A DNA stretch of 54,786 nucleotides from Bacteroidota bacterium (GTDB lineage Bacteria; Bacteroidota; Ignavibacteria; Ignavibacteriales; Ignavibacteriaceae). This document shows positions 42,086 to 50,832 of this stretch, piece after piece. Below the pieces are notes generated by a model that saw only the letters and a program-made list of their open reading frames with translations, was not told the DNA's origin and made no database searches. Position 1 is the first letter of the stretch; each line of letters begins with the position of its first letter. Both the position numbers and the translations under genes were made by a program. The stretch is from assembly GCA_022564295.1 (NCBI GenBank), contig JADFLR010000028.1, forward strand, positions 1 to 54,786. The letters are read 5' to 3'.

Positions 42086-43324
42086 TCAAGTTTGTTTGTT
42101 TTTAAATAACCTTTTTCTATTCATATATCCAAGACCAGCCACGGCTATTACAGCAACTAAAACATACATCCAATCAAAGGATGATGGCGTTAGCCTTCCT
42201 TTCCAATCAGAAATATTAACTTCAACTATTCTTTTCTGTTCAAGGTCTAACATTTCGTTATCAATTAAATATGGTACCCAGTTAGTGCTTATAACTTTAA
42301 ACCATGTGCTGTCTGAAAAGGATGAGTAAGTAAGGTTCGATTCTTCCGGACTTTTTACACCAATGTTTTTAATTGCATCGTCAATAAATGAGGTAAGCAC
42401 ATTTGTAAATTCCTCACCGTTGGTAAATTCAATCAGATTGATTTTGTGGTATGCAAATTCTTCTCTAATGTTTCTCCACACTTCTTGATCGAGGGTAAAA
42501 TTCCACATTGAAAAGAGTGAGTCAATTTCTTTTATCTCTTTGCTTTTTATGTTTTTCCCGGCATAGATATCAATTAACTTAGCGCCGGCATCCTGCCAAA
42601 ATTCTGCAAACTGATCTTGTTGTTTCTTTATCTCATTAAGATCACCGGGTTCAAGAGTGGTTAATTCTATAAATCTTACATTATCCTGTAACGAACGTTT
42701 AACATTCGAAAGGACATTGTTTTTCTCCGCTTCAATATATATAGCGTTTCGCTCTAGAGAACTTAATTGAGTTTGCTCCATCATCGGCTGCGGCAGAAGA
42801 CTATCAACAATACTGAATATTAATTCATCTCTTTTTCTTAATGATCTCTTTAACTCCCTTACCAATGCGTCAATCTCAGCAACTTTGTTAACATCTTTTT
42901 TATCTGAGTATTCATACTCCTGAATTTTGTTCATCAGCTCCGTGTTTCGTTTGTTCAGAGATGCAACCTGCTCCTTCAATTCCAGGTTTTCTGTTTGAAG
43001 AACATCAATAGTTGTAAAGTCCCGGTTTCTTATTACAAATGACATATTCAATTTTTCGAAGGTTTTATCAAAATTATCCGGGTACAAACTTTTGTCTAAA
43101 AGTGTTTTTTGTTCAACGTATTCATTTCTAAACCTATCGATATCTGCAACTATTGAGTTTAGCTCTTCAAGGTTTTTCGATTTATTAATTGCCTCTTCAA
43201 GCTGCTTATACTTTTGTTTGAAACTTTGCACTATTTCGTAATCGGATTGAGCAAATAACTGATTTGTAAAGACCAGCAGAAAAAGTAAAAGTATAATTTT
43301 ATTTAGAGATGAATGATATTTCAT
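42086..43324 (-). CDS. Exported coiled-coil protein with C-terminal membrane anchor
   Basis: A 412-residue protein with a signal peptide (about 1-25), a long coiled coil (about 95-175; LQTENLELKEQVASLNKRNT, ALVRELKRSLRKRDEL), a helical middle region and a C-terminal helix (about 388-405; WMYVLVAVIAVAGLGYM) followed by basic residues (NRKRLFKNKQT), so the body faces the periplasm. No family is recognised. The ATG overlaps the lipoprotein gene upstream (ATGA, 43321-43324), implying a joint function at the envelope. Confidence 0.72.
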   Translation of the reverse strand: MKYHSSLNKIILLLFLLVFTNQLFAQSDYEIVQSFKQKYKQLEEAINKSKNLEELNSIVADIDRFRNEYVEQKTLLDKSLYPDNFDKTFEKLNMSFVIRNRDFTTIDVLQTENLELKEQVASLNKRNTELMNKIQEYEYSDKKDVNKVAEIDALVRELKRSLRKRDELIFSIVDSLLPQPMMEQTQLSSLERNAIYIEAEKNNVLSNVKRSLQDNVRFIELTTLEPGDLNEIKKQQDQFAEFWQDAGAKLIDIYAGKNIKSKEIKEIDSLFSMWNFTLDQEVWRNIREEFAYHKINLIEFTNGEEFTNVLTSFIDDAIKNIGVKSPEESNLTYSSFSDSTWFKVISTNWVPYLIDNEMLDLEQKRIVEVNISDWKGRLTPSSFDWMYVLVAVIAVAGLGYMNRKRLFKNKQT

Positions 43325-43773
43325 TTTTTATTCCTATCTATTCCATTATTAGTTAAATACAGACTTTTACCGCCGTCAATCAATTCAATAAATGGAGTGC
43401 GCTGATTTAGCGCCGGTTCTTCTACTCCAAATTCAGATATAAAAATTTTATTGTCTAACACCATCGCACCGTTATCCATTTGGAATACATAAACATTTTT
43501 AAACTTTTCTGCAGTAATAAAATAATAACCGTTTATATCACGTAGTATCCTTATTTCTTTTCCAACATAGGCAGAAGAATCATCCAATTCTTCATAGAAT
43601 AAACCTCCTGTATCAAAACTTATGGAGTATCTCTCATCACTTACTCTTCCATTTTCATCAATAGAAATTACAGACTCTACCGGCCAAGCAAAATCTGCTT
43701 GCTTCAATTTAAGTGTAGAACAAGCTGCTGCAATTACGAGCAAAAGAAAAGAAAGAAATTTAATTAGTTTCAT
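43321..43773 (-). CDS. Lipoprotein translationally coupled to the coiled-coil protein
   Basis: A 150-residue lipoprotein with lipobox AAAC (Cys about 18) and a beta-rich body (SVISIDENGRVSDERYSISF, EIRILRDINGYYFITAEKFKNVYVFQ). No family is recognised. Its stop overlaps the start of 42086-43324, so the two form a coupled pair. Confidence 0.75.
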   Translation of the reverse strand: MKLIKFLSFLLLVIAAACSTLKLKQADFAWPVESVISIDENGRVSDERYSISFDTGGLFYEELDDSSAYVGKEIRILRDINGYYFITAEKFKNVYVFQMDNGAMVLDNKIFISEFGVEEPALNQRTPFIELIDGGKSLYLTNNGIDRNKK

Positions 43774-43915
43774 TTAACCTCCGAATAAAAAATTAACATG
43801 ATTAAACTTAAGAAAATATTACTAAAATTGTTCCCTAAGACGCGGATAAAAATTTTACCTTTTCGTTCTCCAATTATCAAAACCTTTTTTCTTAGATATT
43901 TGTAGAGATTCGAAG

Positions 43916-44107
43916 ATGACCAAAATAATATCAAAATACACATGTGGTGATAATTGCCCAATTGCGATTGGTATTAAAAAAACTATTTGGGTAATCAAGT
44001 ATGAATCGGAAGGAACGGTGAAGTACATTTGTCTTTGTAAAGAATTAATTACGGTTACTAAAGCACTTCCAGGAATGCAAGAAATAAATTCTTTGAATTT
44101 CTCATAA
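43916..44107 (+). CDS. Possible small cysteine-containing protein
   Basis: A 63-codon ORF with CGDNC near the start (Cys10, Cys14) and CLC around residue 40, followed by a KALPGMQEINSL tail. The composition is protein-like, but the ribosome site is weak and it overlaps an opposite ORF of poorer composition at 43770-43961. Could be genuine or chance. Confidence 0.35.
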   Translation: MTKIISKYTCGDNCPIAIGIKKTIWVIKYESEGTVKYICLCKELITVTKALPGMQEINSLNFS

Positions 44108-44272
44108 CTAACCAGTTTATTTTATTTTCCAATTTTGGTCTGTTTCTTGATATATTTATATGTTGAACTCGCTGGATACCAGACAAAAATGATTGTGTTT
44201 ATCTAAATAAATTCATGGGTTTTGTTTCGTTTAACAAATATTCAGCTAAAACTTTAAGACTTAAGGAGTTAT

Positions 44273-45094
44273 GTGGCAAAGAAAATAGCTATAAGTATTC
44301 CGAAGGGTGGTGTGGGAAAAACAACAACTGCTGTTAATCTTGCAGCTGGATTTGCCATTGCTGAAAAAAGAACTCTTCTCATTGATTTTGACCCTGCGGG
44401 AGCCTGTGCACTTTCTCTCGGTTTCAATGAGGCAAATATGCATGGTGATATCTTTCAGGTTTTTAGCTTTACTAAATTTATTGATGCCGTTGTGCATAAA
44501 ACCAAACTTCCTTATTTAGATTTCATTCCTTGTCAAATAAACACTTATGATCTTGAAGAACGGATTAACAGACTAAGCCGGAACATCTACCTCTTTTCAA
44601 ATGTACTGGATCAGCAGGCGCTTACCGAATATGATTTTATTATAATTGATTGTCCGCCGTATATGAAAGGTTTAACAACCGTTGCATTGGCTGCTGTCGA
44701 CTCTGTTTTAATACCTCTCCGTTCAGGACAATTTTCAGTTGCCGCGCTAAAGAAAATGTTTAATCAAATTGAGTGGGTAAAAACAACCATAAACAGCGAA
44801 TTGAAAATTGAAGGCATTCTGTTAAATATGTATGAGCCGCGTACAAAAGCATGGGCTCTTACAATTAAATCATTAAACAAGCACTTTAAAGAATACTTAT
44901 TCAAATCAGTTATACCAAAAAGTATTGCTATTTCCGAAGCTGAATTTTACGGGAAACCCTCAATGTTATTTGATGTGAAATCCAAGGGTGCGATAGCATA
45001 TCTAAATTTAACTGCGGAAATATTAAATAAAAATGCCGTCCCAAATATATACAGACTAACTGAGGCAGATTACATCCAACAGGCGAATAAATAA
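44273..45094 (+). CDS. ParA/Soj-family ATPase
   Basis: A 273-residue deviant-Walker ATPase: KGGVGKTT (11-18, with the signature first lysine), the switch I region IDFDPAGACALSLGF and Walker B YDFIIIDCPP. It starts at GTG with AAGGAG just upstream. The usual D-P-Q-(G/x)-N is DPAGA here. No ParB gene or parS site is seen next to it, so it is probably an orphan that positions some other cargo (MipZ/ParC-like roles) rather than the chromosome partition protein. Confidence 0.88.
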   Translation: MAKKIAISIPKGGVGKTTTAVNLAAGFAIAEKRTLLIDFDPAGACALSLGFNEANMHGDIFQVFSFTKFIDAVVHKTKLPYLDFIPCQINTYDLEERINRLSRNIYLFSNVLDQQALTEYDFIIIDCPPYMKGLTTVALAAVDSVLIPLRSGQFSVAALKKMFNQIEWVKTTINSELKIEGILLNMYEPRTKAWALTIKSLNKHFKEYLFKSVIPKSIAISEAEFYGKPSMLFDVKSKGAIAYLNLTAEILNKNAVPNIYRLTEADYIQQANK

Positions 45095-45536
45095 TTCAGG
45101 AGCGTAAGCAGCTAAATATTAAGGGCAACAACTGCTACAAGAATTTGGAGGCTACTCATACAGTAACACTTAAAATGTGCTACTCTTCATGTAAAAGAGC
45201 AAATATCTTTTAAAATACTATAATTCCCATCGGCACGTAAATTATCACTCCGGGAATTGTACGCGGAGAATAGTCGGAGGCTAAATCAAACACCGAAAAA
45301 CCAAATAAACCCTATCTTTAATAATCATTAATTTCAGGCACACCACTTGGACTTTTTACTATAATGAGGGATATTTACATTTAAAATTATCTTATACAAA
45401 TGATCAATAATTACAACAGTAGGGCAGTACAATGAACCGAGCATGAAAACACATTTACAAACAAGGCAATGATTATAATGCGAGTTCCATCTGACCAAAA
45501 CAAAATATTCCGCCTGAGGCGGACAGGTATAAGCAG
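45095..45536. other. Intergenic region upstream of a histidine kinase
   Basis: No gene is recognised in these 442 bases. 45481-45503 matches 3422-3444 with one mismatch, and TCCGCCTGAGGCGGA (45509-45523) is a perfect-stem palindrome directly before the kinase start; both look like interspersed repeat modules. Confidence 0.5.
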
Positions 45537-46556
45537 ATGAAAAGAAGACATTTTTTCTTTTATCATGTGGTTATTTTTATAATTGCTCAAATCGCCTGGC
45601 TGTCACTAATCGGTTTGTGGATATATTGGTACGTTTATAATTATATAGTATATAAAGAAGTTGGTGATCATGTTTCTCCTGAAATTAGTTTTGATATTAC
45701 AAATGCTGGTCCTTTTGTAATTGGTTTGGTTCTGTTAGTCGGATTGTCTTTAATAACCATTTGGATATTCCGGCATTTAAATGTTCAGCTAAGATTAACA
45801 AAACTCTACGATACTTTTATTAGTAACGTAACGCACGAGTTAAAGTCGCCATTATCCTCTATCCAGCTTTCACTCGAAACACTAAAAACACGAGATGTCC
45901 CACGGGAAAAACAAAAAGAGTTTGTTGGTATGATGATAAAAGATGTGAACCGGCTGACAAGACTGATCAATTCAATTCTTCAAATCCCGGCGCTTGAGCA
46001 AAAAAAATTCGCATATTCTTACCAGATATATTCAGCTGGTTCAGTAATAAAACAAATATTAAACGATTCTATTGAACAGTTTCGTTTACCACTCGAGACT
46101 GTTAATATTGAAGAGAATGCGATCTGTGAGTTTGTTATTGATATTGACGGTTTGAAAACAGTTTTTGATAACTTAATCGATAATGCTGTAAAATATTCTT
46201 TACAACCGGTTAAAATAAATGTAAACATTAGCTGTACTACACAAAAAGTTGTTATTGAATTTAATGATAACGGAATTGGAATTGCCCCTAAAGAACTGAA
46301 GAAAGTATTTAACAAATTCCATCGCGTTTATCATCAAAACATCCCAAATGTAAAAGGTACAGGATTGGGACTTTACCAGGTAAAGGAGATAATAAAAAAT
46401 CATGGTGGAAAAATTTATATTTTTAGTGAAGGTGATGGTAAAGGAACAACATTTAAAATTGAATTGCCAATTTATCAAGTATTTAAAAAACGATTTTTAA
46501 CTAATCTGCTTAAGCGAAGTGAGCAAAAAAAACAATTGGAAATAATTAATGAATAA
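45537..46556 (+). CDS. Sensor histidine kinase
   Basis: A 339-residue kinase with two membrane helices (about 8-36 and 58-79) and only about 20 residues between them, so there is little room for a periplasmic sensor. The phosphoacceptor is His100 in NVTHELKSPLSSI, followed by DHp and HATPase domains (N-box FDNLIDNAVKY, DNGIGI, GTGLGLY). A C-terminal tail of about 30 residues is basic. It overlaps the response regulator by 8 bases, so the two form a cognate pair. Confidence 0.92.
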   Translation: MKRRHFFFYHVVIFIIAQIAWLSLIGLWIYWYVYNYIVYKEVGDHVSPEISFDITNAGPFVIGLVLLVGLSLITIWIFRHLNVQLRLTKLYDTFISNVTHELKSPLSSIQLSLETLKTRDVPREKQKEFVGMMIKDVNRLTRLINSILQIPALEQKKFAYSYQIYSAGSVIKQILNDSIEQFRLPLETVNIEENAICEFVIDIDGLKTVFDNLIDNAVKYSLQPVKINVNISCTTQKVVIEFNDNGIGIAPKELKKVFNKFHRVYHQNIPNVKGTGLGLYQVKEIIKNHGGKIYIFSEGDGKGTTFKIELPIYQVFKKRFLTNLLKRSEQKKQLEIINE

Positions 46557-47259
46557 CAGCACTTTCGAAAAGCACAGAATTTTATTGGTTGAAGATGAAG
46601 AAAACCTTGCGATAGGTTTACAGTATAATCTTACTGAAGAAGGATATATTGTTGAGTTAGCTAAAGACGGAAGAGAAGCATTAAAACATTTTGAAACGAA
46701 GAAAATAGATTTAATTATCCTCGATATAATGATACCTTATATCGATGGATTCGAAATAGCCCGTCGGGTGCGAAAGAAAGATCCTCAAATGCCAATACTG
46801 ATGTTAACAGCAAGAACTACCAGGGAAGATAAGGTAAAGGGATTAGAGTTAGGCGCAGATGATTATATTACAAAACCATTTCATCTTGACGAACTGCTTT
46901 TACGGATAAAGGGAATGCTTAAACGTAAAACGTGGTATAAAGATGTTACTTCCGGCAAGCCGTTAGTTGGTTTTGGAAAGAACAAAATCAATTTTGAAAA
47001 CCTTAGCTGCAGCAATGGTAAAAACGATTTCAACCTTACCCCCCAGGAAGCAATGGTAATGAAATATTTGATTGAGAATAAAGGAAAAATAGTATCGCGC
47101 AAAGAACTTTTAGAAAATGTGTGGCATTTGAATCCGGATATCGAAACACGCACAGTAGATAATTTTATAGCGCGGTTAAGAAAATATTTTGAAGTTGACC
47201 CCTCAAAGCCGGTTTATATTAAAAGCGTACGCAGTGCCGGTTATATGTTTGAAGATTAA
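46549..47259 (+). CDS. OmpR-family response regulator
   Basis: A 236-residue regulator: receiver domain with acidic DEE (15-17), phosphoacceptor Asp59 (LIILDIM) and the conserved Lys in ADDYITKPF, then a winged-helix DNA-binding domain (about 140-236; NLTPQEAMVMKYLIENKG, TVDNFIARLRKYFE, SVRSAGYMF). It overlaps the kinase gene at its start. The target genes are not known; its own promoter region is 45095-45536. Confidence 0.93.
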   Translation: MNNSTFEKHRILLVEDEENLAIGLQYNLTEEGYIVELAKDGREALKHFETKKIDLIILDIMIPYIDGFEIARRVRKKDPQMPILMLTARTTREDKVKGLELGADDYITKPFHLDELLLRIKGMLKRKTWYKDVTSGKPLVGFGKNKINFENLSCSNGKNDFNLTPQEAMVMKYLIENKGKIVSRKELLENVWHLNPDIETRTVDNFIARLRKYFEVDPSKPVYIKSVRSAGYMFED

Positions 47260-47268
47260 TCTAAACAG

Positions 47269-47610
47269 TTAATTCGGGTTTAACAATACTATTGCAGTAA
47301 CTATACTTAATATTAATACCACAACCGCCGGTATAAATTTGATCAATGGATGATTAGCTTTAATATGCCTGTAAAGTGCAGAAGAAGATATATAAGCAAA
47401 ACCAATGCACGCATAAAATGCTAAGTTTGGAATGAACAATGCAATAACAAATAAAATTTCAATCATACCGAAAAGAATCATTGCCAGCCGGTTTAACTTA
47501 AAATCATTAAACACCGATTTCATGGGTTTAAACCCAAAAATTTTCATTGCTGCTAAGATCAGGAATACAATTGCTAAGATTGTTTTTAGAATGCTCTCGG
47601 TATTGCTCAT
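47269..47610 (-). CDS. DoxX-like membrane protein
   Basis: A 113-residue four-helix protein (helices about 8-26, 42-62, 65-83 and 92-110) with the DoxX-like LRKxxx-K(I)FGFKPM and RLAMILFGMIEILFVIALF pattern. Convergent with the response regulator; the stops are 9 bases apart. Function unknown; unlike the DoxX at 1033 it is of the shorter DoxX_2-type. Confidence 0.75.
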   Translation of the reverse strand: MSNTESILKTILAIVFLILAAMKIFGFKPMKSVFNDFKLNRLAMILFGMIEILFVIALFIPNLAFYACIGFAYISSSALYRHIKANHPLIKFIPAVVVLILSIVTAIVLLNPN

Positions 47611-47894
47611 AAAATCATTTTTCTTATTTAATTGGGGAAATCTAGAACATATCGTGCTCTATAAGTTACAAATATCAAAATGGTCAAAAAATACTTCTGA
47701 TGCAAACTATGTAAAAAATGGATCTAGTTGAGAATTGTAGAAACACATAGAAAATGCCACAACTTGGTGCGGCATCAATAAATAACGGATATATAAGAGG
47801 AAATTAATATCGGTTTCTGCCGTTGCCCCTTCTATTATTACATTTAGGTCGTACTTCATTACCAACAGTTTATTAGTGGTCTAACATTATATAA

Positions 47895-47925
47895 AATTTA
47901 TCTTTTCGTGATTTTTTCGTGATAA
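47895..47925 (+). promoter_or_regulatory. Tandem GTGAT-N6-GTGAT element, site 1
   Basis: GTGAT at 47908-47912 and 47919-47923, 11 bases apart. The 31-base window matches 25000-25030, upstream of the cupredoxin, at 26 positions. It lies about 125 bases upstream of the response regulator start. Confidence 0.6.
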
Positions 47926-47987
47926 TTAAAAATTAGTTTTCCCCTTGAAAATTATTTCAAATGACATTTTAATTTTGAATTGATTGT

Positions 47988-48003
47988 GTTATAATTATGT
48001 GAT
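47988..48003 (+). promoter_or_regulatory. Tandem GTGAT-like element, site 2
   Basis: GTTAT (47988-47992) and GTGAT (47999-48003) are again 11 bases apart, 43 bases upstream of the ATG at 48046. Likely an autoregulatory half-site of the adjacent OmpR-family regulator. Confidence 0.45.
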
Positions 48004-48045
48004 AAACTAAGCTTATATTTTATAATCTATTTTTTGAAAGTGAAA

Positions 48046-48747
48046 ATGAAGAACGTACTTGTAATTGAAGATGATAAATCGATAGCAGATCTTTTAGAAA
48101 TCCATTTAACAGATCTCAATTGTACCGTTACGAAAGTTCTGGATGGTGATGAGGGATTGAGAGAAGCATTAAATAAAAATTATGATTTAATTGTTCTGGA
48201 TCTTATGCTGCCAAAGTTAAATGGACTTGAGATTTGCAAAGAGGTACGAAAAAAAGATGATTACACTCCAATATTAATGCTCACTTCAAAATCCGAAGAG
48301 ATAGATAAAGTATTGGGTTTAGAGGTGGGTGCTGATGACTATCTTACAAAACCATTTGGGATACGAGAATTTATAGCAAGAGTGAAAGCTATTTTTAGAA
48401 GAATCGAAGCTATCCAAAAAGAAACAGATAATGATAGTGACATTACCTGCGGACCGCTTACAATTGAAGTTTCAAAACGAAGGGTGATGCTGAGCGGAGA
48501 AAGAGTTGACTTAACTCCTAAAGAATTTGATCTGCTTCATCTGCTTGCAGCTCATCCAGGCAGAACATACACACGCGAGCAATTATTAAGCATACTTTGG
48601 GGTTATCAGTATAATGGTTATGAGCATACTGTTAACTCACATATTAATCGTTTAAGAAGTAAAATTGAATCAAACCTGACGAATCCAAAATATATCTTAA
48701 CCTCGTGGGGGGTTGGATACAGATTTAACGAGAACGAAGTAATTTAA
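48046..48747 (+). CDS. OmpR/PhoB-family response regulator
   Basis: I start it at ATG 48046 (MKNVLVIEDDKSIADLLEIH), the canonical receiver beginning, rather than the TTG at 48034. The 233-residue protein has acidic residues at 8-10, phosphoacceptor Asp52 (LIVLDLM), the GADDYLTKPF lysine, and a winged helix (about 130-233; LTPKEFDLLHLLAAHPGRTYTR, HTVNSHINRLRSKIE, GVGYRF). It is followed after 7 bases by the cognate kinase. Control sites of the OmpR type precede it. Confidence 0.93.
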   Translation: MKNVLVIEDDKSIADLLEIHLTDLNCTVTKVLDGDEGLREALNKNYDLIVLDLMLPKLNGLEICKEVRKKDDYTPILMLTSKSEEIDKVLGLEVGADDYLTKPFGIREFIARVKAIFRRIEAIQKETDNDSDITCGPLTIEVSKRRVMLSGERVDLTPKEFDLLHLLAAHPGRTYTREQLLSILWGYQYNGYEHTVNSHINRLRSKIESNLTNPKYILTSWGVGYRFNENEVI

Positions 48748-48754
48748 AATCATT

Positions 48755-50278
48755 ATGAATAATATTAACATGGGCAATAATAGTTTTTTCAACAGCTTGT
48801 TCTGGAAAATAGGCGCAACATTTCTGGTTACGTTACTTATTCTTTCAGCAGTTTATCTTTACATATCAGTTTATACAGCTGAAATGTATTTTCAAGAAGC
48901 CAGCCAAAAATTGAATGCGGAAATAGCTCCGCACATTGCAGGAGAGAACAGGTGTTTCATCGATGGCGAAGTGAACGAAGAAGTCCTGAAGGAAGTTTTT
49001 CATAGCGTAATGGTGATAAATCCCAGTATAGAAGTTTATCTTCTCGATACCGAGGGAAAGATATTAACATATTTCGCACCAAATAAAATAATCAAGCTGG
49101 ATTATGTTCCTCTGGGGCCGATTAAAGAGTTTATTGAAGTTGGCGTATCATCTTTTGTAATGGGTATCGATCCGAAAAATGTAACTGCAATGAAGGGATT
49201 CTCTGCGTCAGAGGTTTTTGAAGACTCAACATTGAGGGGATATATTTATGTAATTCTTGGCGGTGAAGAATATGAGAATGCAACACAGTTTGTTTTCGGC
49301 AGTTACATGTTGAGGCTTGGTGTTCGCTCAATGGCAATCACTCTGATAGCTGCTGCATTAATTAGTTTAATCGCCCTTGCTTTTATTACTAGAAACTTAA
49401 GGAAAATTATACTTGTTATAAGAAGATTTAAAGATGGTGATTTAAACACACGTGTAAAACTAAAAGGGAAAGGTGAATTAAGCGAGTTCGCGAGTTCATT
49501 CAACGATATGGCTGACACTATTGTAAGAAATATGGAAGAAATGAAGACTATGGATAATTTACGAAGGGAGCTCGTGGCAAATGTTTCGCATGATTTAAGA
49601 ACGCCGTTAGCAACTATACAAGGATACATTGAAACGATTTTGATGAAAGCCGATACTTTGTCTGAAGCTGAAAGAAAAAAATATATGGAAACAATCTTTA
49701 GCAGTACTGAAAGATTGAGAAATTTAGTTGAGGAGTTATTCGAATTGTCTAAACTCGAAGCAAGAGAAAGCAAAGCAAATCCGGAACCATTCTCTATTGC
49801 TGAATTAGTACAGGATATTCAACAAAAAAATCTTATAATGGCTGAGTCTAAGAACATCGATCTTTCATTAAAATTTCCATACAATTTACCATTAGTGAAC
49901 GCAGATATTGGAATGATGGAAAAGGTGCTGCAGAATCTATTGGACAATGCACTAAAGTTCACACCCGATGGAGGAAATATTACTATTCGTTTAACTCCTG
50001 AAAAGAATTTCATTTTTGTAAGTATAAAAGATGATGGTCAGGGTATAAGTCAGGATGCTTTACCTCACATTTTTGAACGCTATCAAAAAGCTGAGAGAAC
50101 AAACTTAAGTGAAAATGAAGGACTTGGTCTTGGATTGGCGATCGTAAAGAAAATATTAGAGGTACATGAAATTGCTATTAATGTAGAAAGTGATAAAGAA
50201 AAAGGAACTGTCTTTTCTTTTAAAGTACCCATCTACGGGGCGAAACAAACCATAGATGCGGAAGCAACGTATAGTTAA
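48755..50278 (+). CDS. HAMP-containing sensor histidine kinase
   Basis: A 507-residue kinase: helices at about 16-39 and 192-212 flank a periplasmic domain of about 150 residues (PDC/PAS-like, with VMVINPSIEVYLLDTEGKIL), then a HAMP domain (about 213-265), DHp with His279 (NVSHDLRTPLATIQGYIETI) and an ATPase domain (LLDNALKFTPDGG, DDGQGI, GLGLGLAIVKK). The large periplasmic domain suggests a small-molecule signal. Cognate to the regulator upstream. Confidence 0.94.
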   Translation: MNNINMGNNSFFNSLFWKIGATFLVTLLILSAVYLYISVYTAEMYFQEASQKLNAEIAPHIAGENRCFIDGEVNEEVLKEVFHSVMVINPSIEVYLLDTEGKILTYFAPNKIIKLDYVPLGPIKEFIEVGVSSFVMGIDPKNVTAMKGFSASEVFEDSTLRGYIYVILGGEEYENATQFVFGSYMLRLGVRSMAITLIAAALISLIALAFITRNLRKIILVIRRFKDGDLNTRVKLKGKGELSEFASSFNDMADTIVRNMEEMKTMDNLRRELVANVSHDLRTPLATIQGYIETILMKADTLSEAERKKYMETIFSSTERLRNLVEELFELSKLEARESKANPEPFSIAELVQDIQQKNLIMAESKNIDLSLKFPYNLPLVNADIGMMEKVLQNLLDNALKFTPDGGNITIRLTPEKNFIFVSIKDDGQGISQDALPHIFERYQKAERTNLSENEGLGLGLAIVKKILEVHEIAINVESDKEKGTVFSFKVPIYGAKQTIDAEATYS

Positions 50279-50439
50279 AACTGCAACTTGCAATGTAAGT
50301 GTTTAAATTAGAAGAGGGAGTTTTAGTACTATTTGATTAAATTCACAAATTGTACTAACACAATTTAAACCATAGATTAATTAAAATTCCTATCAAAAGC
50401 CGGTCTATTAAAATTTTGATCTATTATAACATTATTCAC

Positions 50440-50487
50440 TTGACAGGTAACCATCTAATTACGTATATTGCGTAACCATTTAGTTAC
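50440..50487 (+). promoter_or_regulatory. Sigma-70-type promoter overlapped by two ArsR operators
   Basis: TTGACA (50440-50445) and TATATT (50464-50469) are 18 bases apart. Two palindromes, GTAACCATCTAATTAC (50447-50462) and GTAACCATTTAGTTAC (50472-50487), lie between the boxes and just after the -10, 25 bases apart, positioned to block RNA polymerase. They are the likely sites for the ArsR protein encoded 30 bases downstream. Confidence 0.8.
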
Positions 50488-50517
50488 TAATTATAAAATT
50501 AACTGAGGGGCTTAATT

Positions 50518-50832
50518 ATGGCATACAAAATAGATGATGTGTTTTCTGCATTGGCAGATACTAACAGGAGGCAGATACTGATGATGCTTTCAATCAATAC
50601 ACTGAATGTTAACTCAATAGCAGGAAAATTTAAAATAAGCAGACCGGCAATATCAAAGCATTTAAAAATATTAGTGAATACAAAATTAGTTACACGCGGG
50701 CAAAGGGGTAGGAAAAGATACTACAAAATTAATGTTGAGCCGCTTAATGAAGTTCGGGATTGGTTGAATTTTTATGATAAGTTTTGGGATAAGAAATTAA
50801 AGCAACTTAAAAACTATATGGAGGAACTGTAA
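50518..50832 (+). CDS. ArsR-family (SdpR-like) transcriptional repressor
   Basis: A 104-residue winged-helix protein with DVFSALADTNRRQILMML, the recognition helix region ISRPAISKHLKILVNTKLV and the wing RGQRGRKRYYKI. No metal-binding cysteines are present (no CxCxxC), so the signal is not a metal of the ArsR type. The start follows GAGGGG. It overlaps the SRPBCC gene by one base; ArsR-SRPBCC pairs of this kind are common. The palindromes at 50447-50487 are its likely operators. Confidence 0.92.
   Translation: MAYKIDDVFSALADTNRRQILMMLSINTLNVNSIAGKFKISRPAISKHLKILVNTKLVTRGQRGRKRYYKINVEPLNEVRDWLNFYDKFWDKKLKQLKNYMEEL

Larger units (their letters stand above)
47611..48045. other. Intergenic control region of the second two-component system
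   Basis: No gene supported. A minus-strand ORF of about 50 codons (start near 47858) has a weak composition and no ribosome site. The right half contains two GTGAT-type tandem repeats listed separately. Confidence 0.5.

Noticed and set aside
43770-43961. 63-codon minus-strand frame upstream of the lipoprotein gene
   Set aside because: Poor composition and no ribosome site; the opposite small ORF at 43916 is slightly better but also uncertain.
44273-45094. Chromosome partition locus (parA)
   Set aside because: No ParB gene, no parS-like 16-bp palindrome and a variant P-loop neighbour sequence; described as an orphan ParA-like ATPase.
47700-47860. About 50-codon minus-strand frame before the second two-component system
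   Set aside because: No ribosome site and a composition like random AT-rich sequence.
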